Source of the DNA: CAIKZJ01 sp041675325
GTDB lineage: Bacteria; Bacteroidota; Ignavibacteria; Tepidaquicellales; Tepidaquicellaceae
Assembly: GCA_041675325.1 (NCBI GenBank)
Contig: JBAYUG010000135.1
Location: forward strand, 1-5,148
Reading direction: 5' to 3'
DNA: 5,148 bases
Part shown: piece by piece, positions 1-4,777 of the stretch
Layout: every line of letters begins with the position of its first letter
Numbering within the stretch: the stretch's first letter is position 1
Made by a program: the position numbers and the translations under genes
The notes under the pieces: generated by a model
Seen by the model: only the letters and a program-made list of their open reading frames with translations
Told to the model about the DNA's origin: nothing
Database searches by the model: none

Positions 1-384
1 TGATGCTTCGATTTCTGCGAACATTTTTGCTGCATCATCTTTATTTCCCTGTTTTCCATTGATTGTCTTTTCGACAGCTTCAAATTTCTTTCTGAAATCT
101 GCGACACCTGATTTTGTTGAACCGACTGATGCATATAAATCTTCTTCAGCTTTTACGACTGCTGCATCTTTTTCGGTATTTTGTTTTTTCAGGTTATCAA
201 TATCTTTTGATAATTGATCGAGTCTACCCATGAGGTCAGTCTTCAATGCGGTATTCTCATCCATTTGCTTCTGCCATTCTTCCTCTGTCATCTCTGGTTC
301 TTCGTCTTGAGCAAATGCTGCCAACTGAACACCTAGACCTAAGGAGAGAACTAGTAAAGCTACTAATAATTTATGAAATTTCAT
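1..384 (-). CDS. Secreted coiled-coil protein, N-terminal part (3' end outside the window)
   Basis: This reading frame starts with ATG at 384 and stays open to the window edge, giving 128 residues with no stop. A strong Shine-Dalgarno match (AAGGAG on the minus strand, about 396-402) precedes the start by about 11 bases. Residues 1-25 look like a Sec signal peptide: basic MKFHK, a Leu/Val-rich core, and a cleavage site AFA|Q after residue 25. No cysteine follows, so it is not a lipoprotein. Residues 27-36 are acidic. From about 48 to 83 the chain fits heptads (L51, L55, L58, I62, L65, V76, A79, L83), so a periplasmic or surface coiled coil is likely. Residues 86-128 are charged and helical in character. 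It lies 62 bases downstream of the small lipoprotein gene, on the same strand, and is probably co-transcribed with it. I do not recognise the family. The missing C-terminus could carry a peptidoglycan-binding domain (LysM- or OmpA-like), but nothing visible shows that. Confidence 0.85.
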   Translation of the reverse strand, partial: MKFHKLLVALLVLSLGLGVQLAAFAQDEEPEMTEEEWQKQMDENTALKTDLMGRLDQLSKDIDNLKKQNTEKDAAVVKAEEDLYASVGSTKSGVADFRKKFEAVEKTINGKQGNKDDAAKMFAEIEAS

Positions 385-400
385 TTTGTTAAAATCTCCT

Positions 401-422
401 TTTTAAAATTTGTTTTAAAATT
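401..422. repeat. Short AT-rich tandem direct repeat (10 bp, period 12)
   Basis: The 10-mer ttttaaaatt occurs at 401-410 and again at 413-422, separated by two bases. Each copy contains the palindrome ttttaaaa. It lies in the 62-base gap between the two envelope genes, just upstream of the Shine-Dalgarno sequence of the downstream gene. It may be low-complexity drift or a small regulatory or processing element; the sequence alone does not decide. Confidence 0.5.
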
Positions 423-446
423 AAGTGTTTTTAATTGAATCAAAGA

Positions 447-707
447 TTACTTACAGTTAGCTTTTGCTTGATCAGTCTGCTTCTGGAAATCTTTGATCTT
501 AGCATCTTTGTCAGCTATTTGCTTTAGCAATGAAGATCTTTCACCTTCTTTTGCATTAACTTGACTCTGAAGTGATTCAACTTCAGCTTTCAAGTCGTTT
601 AATTGTTTTAATTGCTCTTCATCTACACCACCACCGCATCCGGCTACTAATCCAGATAGGAAAGCTACGGTCAGAAGAACAAAGAACATGTTTTTTATTC
701 TTGCCAT
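447..707 (-). CDS. Small coiled-coil lipoprotein, Braun-lipoprotein-like architecture
   Basis: The 86-residue protein starts at ATG 705-707, six bases after a strong GGAGG (714-718 on the minus strand), so the start is well supported. Residues 1-23 form a lipoprotein signal peptide: basic ARIKN, a hydrophobic stretch 7-22, and the lipobox V-A-G-C with lipidated C24. The +2 residue is Gly, so under the E. coli Lol rule it would be sent to the outer membrane. After the flexible Gly-rich 25-27, the mature chain is nearly all coiled coil with a continuous a/d register: L36, L39, V43, L46, V50, K53, R57, L60, I64, K67, I71, F74, T78, A81, C85. The protein ends Asn-Cys-Lys. Its mature length of 63 residues and terminal Lys recall Lpp (58 residues, Lys linked to peptidoglycan). 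Homology to Lpp is not shown and similarity may be convergent. It is the first gene of a probable two-gene minus-strand unit. Confidence 0.88.
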   Translation of the reverse strand: MARIKNMFFVLLTVAFLSGLVAGCGGGVDEEQLKQLNDLKAEVESLQSQVNAKEGERSSLLKQIADKDAKIKDFQKQTDQAKANCK

Positions 708-758
708 TTAATACCTCCGATATTTTAAGGCGTTTTTAAAATAAGTTTATTTACAATA

Positions 759-789
759 CAAATATGTTTTAAATAAATACAATTGTCAA
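759..789 (-). promoter_or_regulatory. Candidate promoter for the lipoprotein/coiled-coil unit
   Basis: On the minus strand a perfect TTGACA lies at 784-789. At 17 to 19 bases downstream come CATATT (761-766) and TATTTG (759-764). The combined CATATTTG also resembles the Bacteroidota -7 element TAnnTTTG, with one mismatch in the TA. Transcription from here would leave a leader of about 45 bases before the lipoprotein ATG, including its GGAGG. The -35 match is exact but the -10 is imperfect, and in DNA this AT-rich chance matches are common. Confidence 0.4.
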
Positions 790-940
790 GTCAATATTCT
801 AAAAAAGTGGACACATATTGTTTCAAATAATAGACAGAGGATAATCGTGGAAAAACAGTTTTAGTATATAAAATCTATGGAGAATCCAATTTATAACGAC
901 AAGTTTTGAGAGGTAATAGTGATAAATTTCAAAATTGAAT

Positions 941-968
941 TTGTGAGTGTGTTTATGTAAATTATAGA
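941..968 (+). promoter_or_regulatory. Candidate sigma70-type promoter for tRNA-Leu (and recJ)
   Basis: TTGTGA (941-946) and TATAGA (963-968) are separated by 16 bases and face the tRNA. A start near 975 would precede the mature tRNA 5' end (993) by about 18 bases, a normal length for a leader removed by RNase P. The match to consensus is moderate (4 of 6 at -35, 4 of 6 at -10). An AT-rich inverted repeat at 924-942 touches the -35. Confidence 0.35.
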
Positions 969-992
969 ACACAAAGAATACTTCACAACCAT

Positions 993-1076
993 GCTCAAAT
1001 GGCGGAATTGGTAGACGCGCTGCATTCAGGGTGCAGTCTAAGTATTTAGGTGGGGGTTCGAGTCCCCCTTTGAGCA
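993..1076 (+). tRNA. tRNA-Leu, anticodon CAG
   Basis: A complete class II tRNA can be folded by eye. The acceptor stem GCTCAAA (993-999) pairs with TTTGAGC (1069-1075), followed by discriminator A1076, as expected for tRNA-Leu. The D stem is GCG/CGC (1002-1004, 1016-1018), with loop GAATTGGTAGA carrying the conserved GG. The anticodon stem CTGCA/TGCAG (1020-1024, 1032-1036) encloses the loop TTCAGGG, with anticodon CAG at 1027-1029 and G37. The long variable arm forms CTAA-GTAT-TTAG (1038-1049). The T stem GGGGG/CCCCC (1052-1056, 1064-1068) encloses TTCGAGT. It decodes CUG. The genomic 3' end reads A-CTA, so CCA is not encoded and must be added by the CCA-adding enzyme. recJ begins only 27 bases downstream with no terminator between, so the tRNA is probably processed from a tRNA-mRNA precursor. 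Confidence 0.97.
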
Positions 1077-1103
1077 CTAAAAGAAAAATAAATATGAGCA
1101 AAA

Positions 1104-2840
1104 TTGGAAAAAATTTGGAAATTAAAACAACTTTACCCAGAAGACGGGGGAAAGGGATACGCCCGATTTGATACGTTTATTAACGAGGTGCGTAATCTTA
1201 ACGGAAAAATAAAAATTCCGGAATCTGTAGCGAAACTTCTTTATATGAGAGGAGTTACGGATTATTCAAAAGTCTTTAAATTTTTTAAACCTACAATCGA
1301 TAAGCTTTACGATCCTTCATTAATGAAGGGTTGTGATTTAGCTACTCAAAGAATACTTCAGTGCATTGAATCAAAAGAAAAGGTAATGGTTTTAGGCGAC
1401 TATGATGTTGACGGTATAATAGGCGCTTCTATGTTTTCCCTTTTCTTAAAGCACAATGATGTTGGAGTATCAGTATTTATTCCTAACAGAATCAATCAGG
1501 AATACGGTCTATCTAATTATGCGATTGATGAAGCTTATTCTCAAGGAATTAAACTTTTGGTAGCGATAGACTGCGGCATTACAGCAACGAATACGGTAGA
1601 GTATGCGAATGAAAAGGGAGTTCAGATTATTATTTGTGACCACCATCAGCCTCCTGACAAGCTCCCTGACGCTTTTGCAATAATGGATCCGATACAGCAA
1701 GGATGTGATTATCCGTTTAAGCATTTATGCGGGACGGGAGTTGCTTTCAAGCTGATTCAATCTGTATGCAAGATTAGAAAAGATGAAAAGTTTGCTCACT
1801 CTCTGCTGGATTTTGTAGCCATAGCAACATCATCCGACATCGTTCCAATTGTTGACGAGAATCGTATATTAGTAAACGAAGGATTCAATATTATAAACAA
1901 CAAACCAAGACTTTCGATAAAGGCACTTATCGAAAAGATTGGAATAAAGGAAAGCAAGGTGAATACATCGAATATTGTTTTTTCGTTGGCACCAAGGATT
2001 AACGCAGTAGGAAGATTAGGAGAAGCAAGCAGAGCTGTTGATTTACTGACAAGCGAAGATGAATCTGTTATGACAGAACTCGCAACCATATTGGACGATG
2101 AGAATGCTAACAGAAGAGAAATAGACAAGATAATAACAGAGAATGCATTTGAATTATACGAAGATGAGTTTAAGGCAGCGAATGATTACTGCATAGTACT
2201 TCACAATAACGACTGGCACCCGGGAGTAATAAGCATTGTAGCAGCGAGACTTGTTGAAAAATACAACAGACCTGCAATAGTACTTACTACGATAAAAGAC
2301 TCGGCAAAAGGAAGCGCAAGAAGCATAAACGGATTTAACGTTTACGAAGCATTGAAAAAATGCGAGCCGCTGCTGATACAATACGGAGGTCACTGTCATG
2401 CTGCAGGTTTAGAAATTGATGTTAAGAATATAGATGAATTAAGAAGGCGGATTAATGTGATAGCAAAAGAAGAGCTTGTGAAAGAAGAACTACAACCAGA
2501 AATAGAAGTTGATATGGAATTAAGTTTTGAAGAAATTAATCCTACATTCTCGAAGATACTTTCATTTTTTGAGCCATTCGGACCGGGAAACCCGCAGCCT
2601 GTGTTCATTACAAGAAATGTATTTATTGTTGATGAAGTAAGGTACACAAAAACAGACGCACATTTATTCAAGATAAGTAACAGAAAATCAGATAAAGTTT
2701 GGAATGCCATACAATATAACTCAAAGAATTTTGCCGGGAAAATTACAAAAGACACGGAATGCGATATCTGCTATTCAATAGATAAGAATTTCAAGAACGG
2801 TTATACTAAATTTGTGATAAAAGACATTATAGTTCATTAA
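1104..2840 (+). CDS. recJ: Single-stranded-DNA-specific exonuclease RecJ
   Basis: RecJ degrades single-stranded DNA 5' to 3' in the cytoplasm, preparing ends and gaps for RecF-pathway recombination and acting in mismatch and base-excision repair. The 578 residues match the usual length of compact RecJ proteins. DHH-domain motifs are intact: GDYDVDG (98-104), D156 in AIDCG, DHH (179-181), and D245 in ATSSDIVPI. The DHHA1 domain follows, with WHPGVISIVAARL (371-383), R406 in KGSARS, and GGHCHAAG (428-435). A C-terminal OB-fold region carries PFGPGNPQPVF (491-501). All expected metal ligands are visible, so it should be active. The frame is closed by a TGA at 1095-1097, so the first possible start is TTG 1104. 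This gives an N-terminus (EKIWKLKQL) resembling the family start W-K-L. No good Shine-Dalgarno precedes it. An ATG at 1094 lies in another frame and would join recJ if the A6 run (1108-1113) had five A's. It heads the recombination gene run. Confidence 0.96.
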   Translation: MEKIWKLKQLYPEDGGKGYARFDTFINEVRNLNGKIKIPESVAKLLYMRGVTDYSKVFKFFKPTIDKLYDPSLMKGCDLATQRILQCIESKEKVMVLGDYDVDGIIGASMFSLFLKHNDVGVSVFIPNRINQEYGLSNYAIDEAYSQGIKLLVAIDCGITATNTVEYANEKGVQIIICDHHQPPDKLPDAFAIMDPIQQGCDYPFKHLCGTGVAFKLIQSVCKIRKDEKFAHSLLDFVAIATSSDIVPIVDENRILVNEGFNIINNKPRLSIKALIEKIGIKESKVNTSNIVFSLAPRINAVGRLGEASRAVDLLTSEDESVMTELATILDDENANRREIDKIITENAFELYEDEFKAANDYCIVLHNNDWHPGVISIVAARLVEKYNRPAIVLTTIKDSAKGSARSINGFNVYEALKKCEPLLIQYGGHCHAAGLEIDVKNIDELRRRINVIAKEELVKEELQPEIEVDMELSFEEINPTFSKILSFFEPFGPGNPQPVFITRNVFIVDEVRYTKTDAHLFKISNRKSDKVWNAIQYNSKNFAGKITKDTECDICYSIDKNFKNGYTKFVIKDIIVH

Positions 2841-2856
2841 AAGTATTAATTAATCT

Positions 2857-2862
2857 TATAAT
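2857..2862 (+). promoter_or_regulatory. Candidate internal -10 element giving a near-leaderless yebC mRNA
   Basis: A perfect TATAAT lies in the 30-base recJ-yebC gap. The ATG of the next gene is at 2871, so a start about 7 bases after the hexamer would fall at 2869-2870, leaving almost no 5' leader. That gene has no Shine-Dalgarno sequence, which fits. No good -35 is present (best TTCATT at 2833-2838, 3 of 6), so this may be chance in AT-rich DNA. Confidence 0.25.
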
Positions 2863-2870
2863 AAAAAGTT

Positions 2871-3590
2871 ATGTCCGGACACTCTAAATGGGCAACCATT
2901 AAAAGGAAAAAAGCTGCGACTGATTCAGCTAGAGGGAAAGTTTTCACGAAAATTATAAAGGAAATAACAATCGCCGCTAGAGACGGCGGCGGAGACCCAG
3001 TCGGTAATCCACGCTTAAGACTTGCGATACAGAGTGCTAAGTCGAGCAACATGCCTCAGGATAACATAACACGGGCAATCAAGAAGGGGACGGGAGAACT
3101 TGAAGGTGTGATGTACACTGAAATTACATACGAAGCATATGCTCCGCACGGAGTTGCAGTCATCATACAAAGTGTTACAGATAATAAAAACAGAACTGTT
3201 GCAGAATTGCGTCATTTAATTTCAAAAAATAATGGCAACATGGGTGAAGCAGGTTCAGTTGCATGGATGTTTGAACGCAAAGGTGTTGTAACGATAGAAA
3301 AAGGAACGCATACCGAGGATGATGTAATGGAAGTTATACTTGAATTAGGTGCAGATGATTTATCAACTGAAGAAGACCATTTTGAAATCATTGCCCCTAT
3401 TGAAAATCTTGAAACGGTTCGCAAAGGTCTCGAAGAAAAAAGTTATAAGATTGAATCTGCTAACTTGCAATACATCCCAAAAGAGCGTGTTGCCTTGGAT
3501 GAAGAGAAAGCCGCTTCCGTTATTAAATTTCTTGAAAACGTTGAAGAGTATGACGACGTTCAGAATATTTTTACTAATGCCGACTTATAA
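2871..3590 (+). CDS. YebC/PmpR/TACO1-family protein
   Basis: This 239-residue cytoplasmic protein has the family hallmark N-terminus MSGHSKWATIKRKKAA. Domain 1 continues with the conserved NPRLRLAIQSAKSSNMPQDN (46-65) and RAIKKGTG (68-75). The next domain has YEAYAPHGVAV (87-97), TDNKNRTVAELRH (103-115) and GSVAWMFERKG (128-138). The C-terminal part ends with the usual ALDEEKAASVIKFLENVEEYDDVQ-type segment (208-231). Length is typical. Members were long annotated as transcriptional regulators (PmpR). TACO1 is a mitochondrial translation activator, and bacterial YebC proteins have been linked to translation of proline-rich stretches, so a translation role is as likely as DNA binding. The start is certain from the MSGHSKW motif, yet no Shine-Dalgarno precedes it. 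It follows recJ by 30 bases and precedes ruvC by 6; yebC next to ruvC is a widespread arrangement. Confidence 0.96.
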   Translation: MSGHSKWATIKRKKAATDSARGKVFTKIIKEITIAARDGGGDPVGNPRLRLAIQSAKSSNMPQDNITRAIKKGTGELEGVMYTEITYEAYAPHGVAVIIQSVTDNKNRTVAELRHLISKNNGNMGEAGSVAWMFERKGVVTIEKGTHTEDDVMEVILELGADDLSTEEDHFEIIAPIENLETVRKGLEEKSYKIESANLQYIPKERVALDEEKAASVIKFLENVEEYDDVQNIFTNADL

Positions 3591-3596
3591 TTTGAT

Positions 3597-4157
3597 ATGA
3601 AGATTATCGGCATTGACCCGGGTTCTGTTGTTACCGGAGTCGGGGTGATTGAGATAAGTAACGGATATTATAAAGTCCTGAATTATGATGCAATCAAAAT
3701 GAGTTCAAAGACGCCGATGCCGAAAAGACTCAAAACAATTTATGATTTCTGTTTAAAGAAAATAAAGCTTTACAAACCTGACGAGCTTGCTATCGAAACT
3801 GCTTTCTTCGGTAAGAACATACAGTCAACGATGAAGCTTGGACAGGTAAGAGGTGCGGTTATGGTTGCCTCGCTTAATTCGGGAGTGGATGTGTTTGAAT
3901 ATTCACCGAGGGAGATAAAGAAATCGGTAACAGGTAACGGGTCTTCCAACAAGCAAACAGTAGAAACATACATAAAGAATATTTTATCTTTGAAAGTGAA
4001 CAAAATGCTTAACGATTCTTCCGACGCACTTGCAATAGCACTTTGCCATCATTACAATTCTGAAAATAAAACCAGCTATAAACCTAATAGAAAGAAAACA
4101 AACTGGAAAGATTATCTGGAAAAGAATCCTGAAAAAATTTACAGGAGGCAATTATGA
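3597..4157 (+). CDS. ruvC: Holliday junction resolvase RuvC
   Basis: RuvC is a dimeric Mg-dependent endonuclease that cuts Holliday junctions symmetrically while docked on the RuvAB complex. The 186-residue protein begins MKIIGIDPGSVVTGVGVIE, the family start with catalytic D7. The other acidic residues are E67 (in LAIETAFFGKN), D140 and D143 (NDSSDALAIA), corresponding to E. coli D7, E66, D138 and D141. The junction-binding region KLGQVRGAVM (80-89) and KKSVTGNGSSNKQ (108-120) is present, so it should be active. A basic tail (about 160-186) extends past the core. The start lies 6 bases after the yebC stop with no Shine-Dalgarno, suggesting coupling to upstream translation. Its stop TGA overlaps the ruvA ATG (ATGA at 4154-4157), and the penultimate Arg-Arg codons (AGG AGG) are also the ruvA ribosome-binding site. 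Confidence 0.97.
   Translation: MKIIGIDPGSVVTGVGVIEISNGYYKVLNYDAIKMSSKTPMPKRLKTIYDFCLKKIKLYKPDELAIETAFFGKNIQSTMKLGQVRGAVMVASLNSGVDVFEYSPREIKKSVTGNGSSNKQTVETYIKNILSLKVNKMLNDSSDALAIALCHHYNSENKTSYKPNRKKTNWKDYLEKNPEKIYRRQL
4143..4148 (+). promoter_or_regulatory. Shine-Dalgarno of ruvA, embedded in ruvC codons
   Basis: A perfect AGGAGG lies 5 bases before the ruvA ATG (4154). It is read in ruvC as Arg183-Arg184. It is the only strong ribosome-binding site in the plus-strand gene run and it fixes the ruvA start. Confidence 0.85.
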
Positions 4158-4771
4158 TTTCATATTTAAGAGGAACGCTCAGGAAAAGACACAGAAACGA
4201 AATAGTACTCGATGTAAACGGTGTTGGTTACAGTGTTTTTGTGTCAAAGAGAGTTCTTGAAAACATCCCTGTGCTGAACGAAGAATATTCTTTAATCACG
4301 TATCTTGACGTCAAAGAAAATGCTTTGAACTTATACGGCTTCTTTGATGAAAAGGAAAAGGAGATTTTTAAGCTTCTCATTTCAGTCAGCGGAATCAGCG
4401 CCAGGACAGCCAACACAATATTATATTATGCAACCTTTGAAGAAATTATTGGAATGATAAACAACCGAACATCTTTTACTGCCGTCAAGATTCCGGGAAT
4501 TGGTCCGAAGAAAATTGATATGATATCTTTAGCATTAAAAGACAAGATATTCAAGATTACGAATGAAGCACTTCCTGACCTGAGCACGAGACTTGAAGAC
4601 ATGTCCGCTAAAGAGCAATCGCGCTTTGATGCTTTGAATGCGCTTATGAACCTTGGGTACCAGAGAAGCGATGCGGAAAAAATCATCAGAGAGGTTTTGA
4701 AAAATAATCAGGATACAAACTTAACGACCGAAGAAATAATAAAACAATCTTTAAATTATATTTCAAATTAA
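4154..4771 (+). CDS. ruvA: Holliday junction branch migration protein RuvA
   Basis: RuvA forms a tetramer that holds the four-way junction open and loads RuvB helicase rings for branch migration. The 205 residues match the family length. Domain I (1-63) is the OB fold: MISYLRGTL at the start, NGVGYSVFV (22-30), and the LNLYGF segment (58-63). Domain II carries two helix-hairpin-helix motifs: SVSGISART (77-85), where the common second Gly (GIG) is Ser, and KIPGIGPKK (112-120), which is canonical. A linker (about 133-155) leads to domain III (156-205), with FDALNALMNLGYQRSDAEKI, the region that contacts RuvB. The start is fixed by AGGAGG and by the 4-base overlap with ruvC. ruvB is not the next gene; a pyrophosphatase follows after 6 bases, so the RuvB partner must be encoded elsewhere. 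Confidence 0.97.
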   Translation: MISYLRGTLRKRHRNEIVLDVNGVGYSVFVSKRVLENIPVLNEEYSLITYLDVKENALNLYGFFDEKEKEIFKLLISVSGISARTANTILYYATFEEIIGMINNRTSFTAVKIPGIGPKKIDMISLALKDKIFKITNEALPDLSTRLEDMSAKEQSRFDALNALMNLGYQRSDAEKIIREVLKNNQDTNLTTEEIIKQSLNYISN

Positions 4772-4777
4772 GAAATT

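Larger units (their letters stand above)
708..992. other. Divergent AT-rich intergenic region
   Basis: These 285 bases separate the minus-strand envelope genes from the plus-strand tRNA-Leu/recJ unit. I see no convincing coding sequence on either strand. The left part holds a promoter-like TTGACA element reading left and the leader of the lipoprotein gene. The right part holds a promoter-like pair reading right toward the tRNA. An imperfect AT-rich inverted repeat (TTCAA-AA-TTGAA at 928-939, extendable to 924-942) abuts the latter. The stretch 801-815, with aaaaaagtggacaca, resembles the inner end of some IS3-family terminal repeats, but no transposase or second end is present. The centre (about 820-920) shows nothing I can name. 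Confidence 0.7.

Noticed and set aside
419..436. Hairpin AATTAA-6-TTAATT between the two envelope genes as a terminator
   Set aside because: The stem has only six A-T pairs, with no G-C pair and no clean U-run after it on the minus strand. It is too weak for an intrinsic terminator.
823..1101. Open frame of 92 codons on the minus strand
   Set aside because: It runs antisense through the tRNA-Leu gene, and its product contains the typical false peptide made by reading a tRNA backwards. It has no Shine-Dalgarno and a Phe/Tyr-rich composition expected of AT-rich noncoding DNA.
1188..1190. GTG at codon 29 as the recJ start
   Set aside because: It has some SD-like sequence before it, but this start would discard the N-terminal IWKLKQL segment, which resembles the conserved RecJ beginning.
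3586..3591. TATAAT across the yebC stop as a promoter for ruvC
   Set aside because: It ends only five bases before the ruvC ATG, so transcription would start inside the gene. The genes are 6 bases apart and more simply co-transcribed.
3349..3600. Plus-strand open frame of 83 codons overlapping the 3' part of the yebC gene
   Set aside because: It lies almost wholly inside a well-conserved YebC-family gene in another frame, with no recognisable domain and a Lys/Leu-rich composition from frame shifting.
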